This document shows positions 13,366-23,483 of a stretch of 64,000 nucleotides of DNA, piece after piece. Position numbers and translations under genes: made by a program. This stretch comes from Phoenix dactylifera (Eukaryota; Streptophyta; Magnoliopsida; Arecales; Arecaceae), in assembly GCF_009389715.1 (NCBI RefSeq), contig NW_024068208.1, forward strand, positions 1 to 64,000, in the 5' to 3' direction. The notes under the pieces are model-generated. The model had not been told where the DNA came from, did no database searches, and saw nothing but the letters and a program-made list of their open reading frames with translations. Positions within the stretch are counted from its first letter, which is position 1; the number at the start of each line of letters is the position of its first letter.

Positions 13366-13639
13366 CTGCTAGAAGATAACATTTGGAGGTCAAATAGAAT
13401 CAGTTTCTAATCCATCTTGGTCCTGAACTTTTGTAATTATAGGATTTTTCCATATGATGGGAACAAAGAAAGCAGTACAGTATCTAATCAGTAGGCAAGG
13501 TGGGGTTTCCCCCAGCTCCGCTGGGCTGGGCTGTACAGGTATTGGCCTCACTTTAAGTTGCAAGTGTCTTGGCCAAATCTAGTACATGGCCCCATGCTTA
13601 GTGCTTACACCATATAAATTATACTAGCATCTAGCACAA

Positions 13640-13808
13640 GCGAAGTATATGATTGACTGAAGCGGATGGAGCATTGGATAGATGGTTGAGAAGCCATCAA
13701 CCGATGAAATTTATGCTACTGCGCATGATTGAGGTTTGAATTTTCAACCTTAGGATAACTCAACAACTACGAGACGTGCTAGCCAATTGCGCCACCACCC
13801 CTAGGTCA
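13640..13808 (-). mobile_element. tRNA-derived SINE-like fragment
   Basis: On the - strand, TGGCGCAATTGG (13794-13783) fits the pol III A box (TRGCNNARNNGG). About 33 nt further on, GGTTGAAAATTCAAACC is a degenerate B box. Box order and spacing fit a tRNA-derived promoter, but the B box is damaged and no cloverleaf with a proper acceptor stem can be drawn. I call a SINE relic, not a tRNA gene. Confidence 0.35.
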
Positions 13809-15539
13809 TATGATCTTTTATGTGGCAATTGATACATAATTTTTGTTTTTTTTTTTTTCCTTTCTTGGTTAATAATGGCTACCCTTGTTCCTACCATGAA
13901 ATCTAAAGAGTGAAAATCAAAAGGCGTTTATTGATCATAGAAGAGAATGCTTGTCACACATTATTGTTACGGAGTGTCACCCGACAAAGACAAGGAGCCA
14001 TTGAGTTTCATATAATAGGAGATATGTAAGAGATATATGGTTAACATAGTCTCATAATAAGTACTAAGCTTTATATATAATATATAAACCATAATAAATA
14101 TTAATTTTATACAAAAATATATTGTCCATGATAAGTGAACTTAGGCAAACCTGCATGAGGCCTCTGATATGGAAACTTGAACCGGAAGCATGTCACCAAA
14201 AATATATGGTATAAACAAATTTCAAATTAATTCATATACTCAGATAACCAAGAATACCTCTTTAGGCTTATAATAGAAATATCAAAAGATGTCAGTAAAA
14301 AGCTCTATGACACGTCCAAGCTCTGCCGGCACTCCAACCTATCCTATTCCAACATAAACAGTATTTTAGTTTTTTTCACTAACTCCCGTTTATTCAGCTA
14401 AGTAGCTAACAAATCAAAATGTCCATACTTTAAAAAAAAAAAAAATCATAGCGTGCATTGGGCATAGTACAGCAATTGCTTTGGGTAATTACAACGCATT
14501 AAGTTGGAATATCTGTTCCGGGATTAAAAAGTAAAGTATTTTTTTTTCCTTTTATTAGGCTATTTATTTAATAGAACACTTCCAACAATTAACATGTGGG
14601 TTAAGCCATAAGAATGGATTCGTCCACATGCCACTTTCTACTCTAATGTGCCATTTGTCCCCATGCTTGCATGAGCCATGCATTGTTCGAACCCTGGATC
14701 AACTCAACATATGGTGGCTTACTAGCCTATTTGTAAGCTAACATGGCAAAGCATTTCATTTCTAGCCCAATCTATTAATTAAGACAAGTATACATACATT
14801 TACGAAAATTCAAAAATAAATTATCCAAAAATTAGAACCATAGTTATGTTGAAGAATCTTATGGTGTAGATATAATATGATTGGCCATATAACTTGCACC
14901 ATTTCTAGTCTGAAACTTTAATGAAAAAGTAAAGCAGGTACTATTTCCTCTCACCGTCTCTCTTCGAAAATTAGTTAATCTATAAGCTGAAACTATCGGG
15001 GCAGGAGGATCATAATCTTTAGATTTGGTCCACCACATAAATTGTTCAATTTAGAGTAGGTGCACTTATTTAGTGGAAATCCTTAGTGCATGGTGTCAGA
15101 TATTTTCCTCAGTTTCCATTTTAAAACCACCGACAAGTAAGAGCGATAGGTCAACCGCCGCACTACACCATGGCTCCACCCAGAACCTTCCGTTATTTCT
15201 TGGGACCAATGCGGCGGAACTCAGATCGATGGAATCTGGCCGACTGCCACTTGGTGGCGGATGCAACACGAAAGAGTTGGTAGAAAGGACCCATCATTTG
15301 ACAATGTGGCATTTTATGGCCCCACCCCTGATAAATCTAGAATTCTCTTCAGTACGCACCGTAAAATACTGTGCAACATTCGGTAGCTCCGGATAGGACC
15401 ATGATAGACCCAGGATGACAACAGAATTTTATAGGTTTCCATCTCTTCTTTCCTAGATTTGTTAACTTAGATCCAATTTGAGAAAGCTGTTGAACGTGGA
15501 GGTTTTATAAAAAATTATTTACTGTTTATTCGACAACTA
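13809..15539. other. Gene-free intergenic stretch
   Basis: AT-rich DNA without a recognisable gene. The 107-codon frame at 15073-15396 has no domain and no exon context. Confidence 0.45.
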
Positions 15540-15770
15540 TTCTTTTAGTATGACAAAATAACCAAAAATAACATTACATAATAATATATAATATAGCATA
15601 ATAAAATATAATATATATTAATATATAAATATATAATATAGTATAATATCAATATAATACAACATAATATTATTATAATATAATATTATAATATTATATA
15701 TTATAGTATAATAATTTAATATAATATTAAATTATTTAATATAATATATTAATGTATTAACGTATCCAAA
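15540..15770. repeat. AT-rich segment related to the 908-1561 MITE
   Basis: The run GACAAAATA..AACATTACATA..ATAATATATATTAATATATAAATATATAATATAGTATAATAT parallels the core of the first MITE (about 1027-1110 onward), including the shared words AACATTACATA-like, ATATATTAATATATAAATATAT and ATATAGTATAATAT. I could not find matching inverted termini, so this looks like a truncated or internal relic. Low complexity means some similarity could be chance. Confidence 0.4.
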
Positions 15771-17085
15771 GCTCCCGGCCTTAGACACATAGTGGAACTC
15801 TATTATTGCCCAAGAAAAAGTCATTAACCTCTTGCCAGCTTTATCGTAAATATTCTTCATTCTTGAAAAACGTTTCATTTCTTTCTTGCATCTGTATTCA
15901 TGGATGTCTGAGTTTTTCGTAACTTTTTCTGTGCGATCCAGCAACCATCTTTAGGGACCACCGTTTCTTTAAAAAAACTTGGATTCTCACCATCATACAA
16001 ACTTGAAATTAACAGATCTTGTTTCGTTGTTAGACAAACATTAATTTTTTTTTTTTTTTGGATCAACGCTTGTTTCATCTTATCCCAAGCCAAAAAATTC
16101 TGGATATGGATAAAATTGATAGATTTTTTTTTTTGTTTAAGTATAAGAATATCCTTCAATCTCTAGGGTAACGGTGCCGCCATCTCCGATAGCACAGCTC
16201 GACCATACTTACCTTGTTTTCTACATTACATCCTATTTTTCCGATGGGCTTCAGTCTCCATTTCACCTGCAAAATAAGGAGAAAAAGAAAAAAAAAAACT
16301 TATACCGTATTCAAAATGTAATAATTCTATTTTTTCATTTTACTTATGTTGCCAAGCAGGGTTAATTTTGTATGCTCTCACACACTGCATTCGCCTATGC
16401 CTTTTTCAACCATGATAAACCTTTAGGTCTCTCCCTCTTGGAAAGTTGTCTCTATAAGATTTCATGATGTGATAATAAAATTAAATTGGATGGTATGGTT
16501 AGGCATTTTTATTTTTATTTTTTTTATGACAGTAAAATCAAGATTAGATAAAAGTAACAATCTTTTTGTGCCCTTGCTATACAGATTAAAACATTTGAGT
16601 TTCAATATTTTATCTGGCTGTTACTTTGCATTGATTTGAAGTTGGGCAATTCTACCATGGCACAATTTTGTTTTTTGGTAGGGCATGATAGACAAATTTA
16701 AAGTTCTCTTTTCATAGCCGTTGGGCCTTAGTTTGAGTTCCATCGGATGAGAGGGCAGTTGCAACTACAGTAGAAATTCTGACACTTCGCTTTTCTTGCT
16801 AATTTATGCCAACCAGTATCAAGATGATATCTTATAAAAATATCTCCAAGCAATTGGGGGTAAGTTCTATAATGCTAGTATGTTGATTGAACATATACCT
16901 TCTCGTAAGGCCACAAATCCTAGCCCAGTCAAATATACATATCCCTCGGCCTTTTCCCAACCTCTCAGATTGAGATTTCCTTAACCCAACACTACCTAAC
17001 CCCAACTTGAGCTAAATTTGGGTTGGATCTAGCAACGCCAACTATGTTACATTGCGTTGAATCAAAAAAAATTAAAATAAAAAAT
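15771..17085. other. Gene-free intergenic stretch
   Basis: No supported gene. A 94-codon - strand frame (15875-16159) crosses a poly-T/poly-A run and is not convincing. Confidence 0.45.
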
Positions 17086-17526
17086 TGTCACAACTTAGGA
17101 TCTTACTTAAAAAACTAGTTGGAAGGTATTTTTTTGAGTTCCTTAGTCTTGTATAAGTACCCAAAATCTTCTCGGCGAATAACCGATGTAAGACTAAACA
17201 TACACCCACATGAATCCTTACATACACTTTCTCTTTAAGCCTAACATCTTTGTGAGGCTTAGGATTCAAATTTATTCAAATTTAATCATAAACACCACGA
17301 TCGGCCCGTGATCAGCCTCTATGAACTCATGCTACGATGCCTCCTAATCCACATAGGCAATGGGCCATGTTTGCTTTGATACCATTTGTTATAACCCAAG
17401 GTCTCACCCAAGAAGGCTAGCTGAAAAGTACTATTTTTTGGGTTTCTTAGTCCTATATAAGTATCCAAAATCTCTTCGACGAATAACCGATGTGGGACTA
17501 AACATATACCAACACAAGTCCTTAAA
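17086..17526 (-). mobile_element. TRIM retrotransposon (441 bp) with both LTRs
   Basis: Two direct repeats of about 137-140 bp (17086-17222 and 17387-17526) both begin TGT-A-AAC. They share GTATAAGTA-CCAAAATCT, GAATAACCGATGT and GACTAAACATA, and end CCTTACA or CCTTAAA. Next to the right repeat, read on the - strand, is TGGTATCAAAGC (17384-17373). This is a one-mismatch match to the initiator-Met tRNA primer-binding site TGGTATCAGAGC. A purine-rich AAAGAGAAAG beside the left repeat (about 17236-17227) fits a polypurine tract. The internal part is only about 164 bp and codes for nothing. Short LTRs, a primer site, a purine tract and no ORF define a terminal-repeat retrotransposon in miniature, moved by proteins from other elements. 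The LTRs have diverged, so the insertion is old. Confidence 0.8.
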
Positions 17527-18313
17527 AGTGCAATTTAAAACATTCATGATCGCTAAATGTTTGCTATTTATCCATATTTTTATTTAAAACAATGTTCACA
17601 AATTTTTCGCACTATGGTCACTATAACCTGTGATATCTCAACCATTCATCAATTTAAATGATGACTCACAAGGCTACAAAAACATATAAATCCCATATGA
17701 AATCTAAATATGATTATTTATTTATTTATTATTTATCGTTTGGATCAGGACAGCTTGGGTTGGAAATCAACAATAACTCAATCTAAGAAAAGGTTGGGTT
17801 GGAAACCCAAGATCGGGTTGGGATTTGTGAACCCAAGCACAACCCAAAATCTAAATTTATAACCTTAACTCAACCTTACTCGATGAACGGACTGGGCAGG
17901 GGTTTGGATTTGGGCCCGTTCCAAGTCGCGCACACACCCACACCCACAGCCACAAATTTTAGAAAAGTCAAGACAATTCCTGCATAAGTAACGTAGTCTG
18001 CTACTTGATTTGCATCTCTGTTGGAAGAACTTCATTATAACCTCTTTGGAAAAGTAAACAATAGTGAAAAAAAAAGCTCCAAGTTGCCAAGGCAGTTCTC
18101 TGTGTATTAAGAAGATAAACTAGCACTTTTCCACTAATTGGCAGCCCAAGCCTCTGCTGTTGGATCTACGAACAAAACCACCTCCAATATTCAATAAAAA
18201 ACCAATGATACTGAATTCCAAAAATGAGACAAGGGGTGGCTCTGAGCCTATCCGTTTCACCACAATCTTCACATTCCATTTATCCCAGGACCCCAAAATT
18301 CCTTGACCATATA
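17527..18313. other. Intergenic stretch with GGTTGGGTTGG-type repeats
   Basis: About 17750-17880 repeats the words TTGGGTTGGAAA and AACCCAA on both strands, which suggests a decayed palindromic element whose ends I cannot define. No gene is seen. Confidence 0.4.
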
Positions 18314-19315
18314 CAGGGGCGGCCCGATACATTTGGGGGCCTAAGGCGAATCCAATGAATGAGGCCTTTTTTTTTAATAATAAATTTTTTTAATAAATAT
18401 AAAATATTTAAAAAAATAATATGAAAATAGATAGCTATCAAGTATACTATTTCAACAAAGATACATGAATCTAACAAAAGTAGACAAAAAGTTTTTTCAG
18501 TTTAATATAATTTTTGAATGGAAACATAGAAATGTAATTGCCGGGCCATAAAACTGATTAAATAATTGAGATAATGCTGGGCAATACTGTTTACCATGTC
18601 AAGCAAGAGCAGGATAAGAAAAGGTCATCCCGTGGCACTTCATGGTCAAGGTAAAGAAAAGAATTTGTCCAGAAAGAAGCCTCTCTATAAGAGAAAATAG
18701 GGGCATTATGGAAAATTCACTCCATCTAATTAATAAAAGTCCCGTCCCACCATCTCCCCTTCAAGTGAGTACCCAAGCAGCAACTGCAACATCACAGCAC
18801 AGCAGCCATTCAACCCCCTCCCTCCTTTTCTCTCTCTACCACCCAAGAGGGGAGAAGAAACCCAGAGGAGAAAATTAAAAGAATCTCCACCCTCCAAGAA
18901 CTCAAGAAGTCCATCTCCAATCCCTCTATCTTTCTTCCCGATGGCCCAGCTAGATCAGGAGTAATGTGAGGGAAGGAAAACCAAGACTAAAACCAAAAAA
19001 GAGAAGGGATGAAAGATAAGAGTGGCTTCAGGCGTGTATCAAGCCAACCAAATCCCTCCTCCTCCTCTCTCTCTCTCTCCACCCAAAACAAAACTACTGT
19101 CCCCAACTTCCCAAATTGCCTCTCTGCAGGCCAGGAAACTCTCCACCTCCCTTCCATCAAGGGGGAAGACTCGTAGCCTTCCATCAAGGGGGAAGCTCCT
19201 GTTCCTGTTTTCACATGGGGCCTTTGCTTCCTTTTGGTCACGCCTCCCGGAGGCCCTCCATTGGCCTGAGGCCTTAGGCGACCGCCTCGGTCGCCTAACG
19301 CTCGGGCCGGCACTG
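18314..19315. mobile_element. Non-autonomous hAT element (1002 bp), perfect 8-bp TSD
   Basis: The terminal inverted repeats are CAGGGGCGGCCCGA (left) and CAGTGCCGGCCCGA (right, other strand), 12 of 14 identical. They are flanked by a perfect 8-bp target duplication ACCATATA (18306-18313 and 19316-19323). A TIR starting CA and an 8-bp duplication are hAT hallmarks. The word GCCTAAGG sits just inside both ends in inverted orientation, probably a subterminal transposase-binding repeat. The interior has no transposase; the ORFs at 18987-19330 overlap each other on both strands and look like chance frames. The perfect duplication suggests a fairly young insertion. Confidence 0.85.
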
Positions 19316-19755
19316 ACCATATATAGCTAGGCGCTACAACGAATTATTCCACCCCAAACAAAATGCAATGTGTCACTAATAGTGTTGGGCATCGGGCCGT
19401 GCCGGGCTGGCCCGGCCCAGGCCCACCGTGCCCGAGGTCTAAACAGGTCGTGCCTGGCCCGGCCCGCTTATGAAGCGGGCCGTACCGGGCACGGCCCGTT
19501 CAGCACAGAACGGAAGCCCGGCCCGGCCCCAGGCCCGTCTATTGGCGGGCCGGGCCGGGCACGGCACGAGACGGGCCGTGCCTGGCACGGCCCGCAACGG
19601 GCGCAAACGGGCCGTGCCTGGCACGGCCCGTCTGGTGGGGGGGGAGAAAAATAGCCGTTTCCAACGGCTATTTTGGGAAAATTCCAAAATTGCCCCTCCC
19701 AACAGTCCTAAAACGGCTAAATTGAGGGGTATTTTGGGAAAAAAATTTGGGCTTC

Positions 19756-19763
19756 TATAAATA
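19756..19763 (+). promoter_or_regulatory. TATA box of the hAT transposase
   Basis: TATAAATA in the context GCTTCTATAAATAGCCC, followed by a pyrimidine-rich leader and, at 20048, the ATG of the BED-finger frame. It lies just inside the GC-rich subterminal block, where a plant hAT promoter is expected. Inferred from sequence and position only. Confidence 0.6.
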
Positions 19764-20047
19764 GCCCTTTCCTCCCTCATTCTCACCACACCAAACCAAC
19801 TATTCTCTCCTTCTCTACTACTATTATTTTTCTCTTCTAAAGTGCTCTTCTAGCAATTTAATTTTTAGTTTGCATTTAGCAAGTGTTCAAGTGCTACACA
19901 AGAGAAGGTTCCTGTTGAGAAGAGAAGGTCACTCCTGTTGAGAGCACAAGAGGAAGCTCAGAATCTCGGCTCTGCCTCTGCCCTCCGACCCTCTACTCAA
20001 TTCCTCCTTGTGGTTAGTTTTTATTTTTTGAATTCATCAATTTAGAT

Positions 20048-22076
20048 ATGTCATCTTTTGAGGAAAGTCATTTTGGCATTCCTCTTGTTTCTGAGGGAGA
20101 AGAAACTAATCCCCAACCCCATGTTCCTAGTTCCTCTAGAACTAGTGAACCGAGTGAAGATCAAACATCTTCTCGTAAGAGGACTAGTGCTGTATGGAAT
20201 GAATTTGATAGAGTTATTGTTGATGGAGTCTGGAAAGCTAAATGTAAAAAATGTGCCAAACTTTATAGTTGTAGTAGTAGTGGGGGAACAGGGCATTTAA
20301 AAAGACATCAAGAGAGTCATAGGATGCATGATTTTCATGCTCAAACTCAAAGTACCCTTAATATACAAGGGGGATTACTTGTAGGTAATTTTGCATATAA
20401 TCATGAAAATCAAAGAAAAAGCACTTGTAAAATGGATAGTTAGGGATGAATTACCTTTTAGTTTATGTGAATCTTTTAATTTTGAAGAATATGTTCAATT
20501 AAACCTACAACCTGCTTACAAAAGAACTAGTAGGCGTACATTTAGAAGAGTAGCTATGACTAACTTTTTAGCAATGAGACAAAGTTTAATTGAAACACTT
20601 TCTACTTTAAATGTAAAAATTTCATTAACTTCTGATATTTGGTCAGCATCTGTAGGTAGTAATTGTTTTATTGCCATTACTGCTCATTATATTGATAATG
20701 ATTGGCAATTAAATAAACGTATTCTTGCTTTTCGTGCTTTTGATTTTCCACATTCTGGGCAACAAATTTCAAATGTCATTTATCAAACTGCATGTTCATA
20801 TAATATTAATGATAAAATTATGTCTATTACGTTTGATAATGCATCTAATAATAATTCTGCTGTTGCATTATTAAAAGACTCATTGCATCCCATGTTAGAT
20901 GGAAATTTATTGCATATTAGATGTGCATGTAATATCTTAAATCTTTCTGTTCAAGCTGGCATGGACATGATTCAAGATGTGATTGGTAAAATTAGAAATG
21001 CAGTTTCTTTTATTCATGCTTCAAGATCAAGACTTCAAGAATTTAAGGAACTATGTATAAATCATGGTAAACGTTTTAAAAAATTTAAACTTGATGTAAT
21101 TACTCGTTGGAACTCAACATATAGCATGATGCATGATGCATACCCATATAAAAACTTATTAAGTGCATATATTAATGATCGTGGATTAGGCTTTACATTG
21201 TCTGAAACTGATTGGAATAAAGGAAAAATTTTGGAAGATTTTTTGCTTAGTTTTTATAATGCTACCAATGTTCTTTCTGGTATTTATTATCCAACTTCAT
21301 GTTCATTTTTACAACAAGCATATATAATTAGTCAAAAATTTGCAGAACATAGATATGATGATGTTTTAATGCCTATTATTGACCTAATGGAATCTAAATG
21401 GAATGAGTATTGGGACAAGATATGTCCTATGCATAACTTAGCTGCTGTATTTGATCCTAGAGTTAAATTGAATGGCGTGCTAATTTTACTTGATGCATAC
21501 TGTGAAAATATGATTAAAGATCCTGAACCTGCTAAAAATGAGGTAAAACAACTTCTTTATGATATTTATGCTTTATATGATGAAAAAATTCGTGGATCTA
21601 GATTTTCCGTACAAACCTCCATTTCTTCTTCTAGTAGTTCTCGTTCGTCATCTATTTTTTCATTCATTGCACAGAGAAAACACACACATGCTTCAAGTTT
21701 ATCTTCATCTTCTTCATCTTTAAGTAGTGAACTAGAATTTTATTTACGAAATGATCTTCAGTCTGCATATGATGAAAATCAAATAGAGAATCTAGATGTA
21801 TTATCTTGGTGGAAGAGTGTTAAAAATCAATATCCTATTATGTCTGCAATTGCACGCGATATTTTAGCTGTGCCGATGTCCACGGTAGCATCGGAATCCG
21901 CTTTTAGTGCAGGTCGGCGTGTTCTTGACGAAAAGAGAAGTAGGATGACAGGCGAAACGGTGGAGATGCTTCTCTGCTTCAAAGATTGGTTGGATGCTGA
22001 GGCAAGACTTCAAGATAAAGGTGGACATAATACAACATTCTCTGATGATGATGATACAAACACTACTGAAGAGTGA
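20048..22076 (+). pseudogene. hAT transposase (BED finger + RNase H-like + dimerisation), one frameshift
   Basis: Cut-and-paste transposase of the Ac/RICESLEEPER type, in two overlapping frames. The first (20048-20443, 131 aa) has a BED zinc finger with C66, C69, H87 and H91 for DNA binding. The second (20391-22076) carries the catalytic core: D82 in TSDIWSAS, D149 in ITFDNASNN and E502 in ASESAFSAGRR, the usual D-D-E of hAT. The C-terminal hAT dimerisation region (LDVLSWW...GETVEMLLCFKDWL) follows. The frames meet in an A-rich run around 20410-20417, where one extra base explains the break. Otherwise the protein is full length and free of stops. The conserved His of the hAT CxxH motif (usually C-x-x-H-x-L-N-L) is Asn181 here (AAT at 20931). 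The Asn and the frameshift suggest an inactive copy, though a sequencing error in the A run could mimic the shift. Confidence 0.88.
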
Positions 22077-22140
22077 ATACTGATTCACTGAATCACTGAT
22101 GATTAGTAAGATTTCTTAATTTTTTATAATTGTACATTTT

Positions 22141-22224
22141 TATTGTATTCTGGAGGTCAGACCAAGGTCCAAACCTCGGCCCTTTCTTATTGTATTCTGG
22201 AGGTCAGACCAAGGTCCAAACCTC
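22141..22224. repeat. Tandem duplication inside hAT 3' region
   Basis: Two identical 37-bp copies beginning TATTGTATTCTGGAGGTCAG (22141-22177 and 22188-22224), period 47 bp, lie between the transposase stop and the right subterminal repeats. They are probably 3' UTR. Confidence 0.9.
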
Positions 22225-22611
22225 CCTTCATGTACCATTTTGATTTAAATTAATAAACTGGTAGGAATCTATGCCAAACCCCCCACCATTAAGGTGGCTT
22301 TATATTAATAAATCGTTAGTTTTCAATATTTATTAATTTATTAAAAAAATTTATGAAGCATTAATTTTATCGGGCCGGGCCGGGCCCGGCCCAGGCCCTT
22401 ATGGGCCGTGCCGTGCTTGGCCCACGGGCCAAGAGCGGGCCGTGCCGGGCTCGGCCCGCGGGCCAGAAACCCGTGACCCAGCACGGCCCCCTTAAATGGG
22501 CCGTGCCAGGCACGGCCCGGTACTGTAGCTAGCGGGCCGCCCACGGCCCGGCACGGCCCGGCACGAGTGCCCAACTCTAGTCACTAGTGAATATCATTTG
22601 GCATCAATTCA

Positions 22612-23053
22612 AAAACCATGGGGCCAGACGTGACGGTCGCGGGTCGACGCATCTTCGACATGATTGTAGTTTGTATCGAGCTCGGAACTGCTTAGGAGGA
22701 CATTACTTTTGCGAGGCGTGTCGTGGGTGTAAATCGTCTCCTCCTCGAGAGTGACTCGGCTGTGGTGATCGAGTAGATCCAAGGTCGGAAAGGCACTGCG
22801 AAGGAAAGACCGCTGCTCTACGACATCTGCAGACTTCTGGAAGAGTGTGGCTCCTACATGGCCATGCATGTTTATACGAAAGCAAATGGTGCGGCTGACT
22901 AGGTTGCTTCCTTTGTTGCTCACAACTTCGGTGGCTTTTTATAGAGAAACCAAGCCTCTCTGCCGAAGCTCTTTAGTGAGCTACTGTTTTCTGATTTTAT
23001 TGGCCGCATTTACACCCACTGCGAGCTGCCGTTATAAAAAAAAAAAAAAAAAA
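22612..23053 (+). mobile_element. 5'-truncated LINE tail with RNase H remnant and poly-A
   Basis: One frame reads RLLLESDSAVVIE, stop, IQGRKGTAKERPLLYDICRL, then CGSYMAMHVYTKANGAAD, stop, VASFVAHNFGG. This is the end of the plant L1-type LINE RNase H domain, in which DSA, HVYxEAN and AADWVAS are conserved. Two in-frame TAG codons replace Trp codons. A further frame gives LLFSDFIGRIYTHCEL just before a 17-20 nt A run (about 23035-23053). The copy is dead and 5' truncated. Its upstream edge abuts the hAT target duplication, so the exact start is uncertain. Confidence 0.75.
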
Positions 23054-23442
23054 CAAACAAACCTGTATCGATAAGAATAGATTTATCCGAGATACATATT
23101 TTTTTAATGAGGTTTCAGGAAAAATAAAGGTGTCTACGAGTCACCACAGCAACCATGAAGACAAATCCTGGGAAAGACACAGGAGACGCCTAAATCTTGC
23201 CTCCAATTCACCACAAAAGCATCCTTTGCGGTGCCAAAGTTGCGACGTAAACACTTTACTGCACACAATCCTTGCATCAAGCCATCAACGCATGCAACCG
23301 CGGGTTCGGGGTGTATATTTCGCGCGAACGGATGATTGATATCCTTAACATAATCTGCACCGTCCGATCGCTGGTGGGAGCGACTAAAACTGCCTGCGGC
23401 GCCTAATTTAAGATAGGCCTCGAGCCTTCGACATCTACTCAG

Positions 23443-23452
23443 AAAATATATA
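23443..23452 (+). promoter_or_regulatory. Possible TATA box of the methyltransferase gene
   Basis: AAATATATAG lies about 35-40 bp before the ATG at 23484. Use of this box would leave a very short leader, so it may instead lie within the 5' UTR. Positional inference only. Confidence 0.3.
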
Positions 23453-23483
23453 GCAGGGGGGACGAGGAAGAACAGCGGAGAGA

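Larger units (their letters stand above)
19380..22579 (+). mobile_element. hAT transposon (3200 bp) with near-intact transposase
   Basis: The terminal repeats are TAGTGTTGGGCA (left) and TAGAGTTGGGCA (right, other strand). The 8-bp flanks GTCACTAA (19372-19379) and GTCACTAG (22580-22587) match at 7 of 8 positions. Both ends (about 19390-19640 and 22370-22570) are packed with GGGCCGTGCC words in direct and inverted orientation. They include nearly perfect palindromes at 19572-19594, 19608-19630 and 22498-22518, probably transposase-binding sites. A TATA box, TATAAATA (19756-19763), lies about 290 bp before the transposase ATG. The coding part is BED finger plus hAT transposase (separate entry). 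A 37-bp tandem duplication (period 47) follows the stop. It is a potential mobiliser of small hAT elements, but one frameshift disables this copy as written. Confidence 0.9.

Noticed and set aside
13733..13794. A tRNA gene on the - strand
   Set aside because: The A box is good but the B box is degenerate and no cloverleaf with a proper acceptor stem can be drawn. SINE relic preferred.
18987..19330. Overlapping ORFs on both strands at the right end of the 1002-bp hAT element
   Set aside because: Three frames overlap in the same GC-rich, repeat-like DNA and none resembles a transposase or other protein.
19370..19789. ORFs rich in Arg/Gly/Pro/Ala at the hAT left end
   Set aside because: They are translations of the GGGCCGTGCC subterminal repeats.
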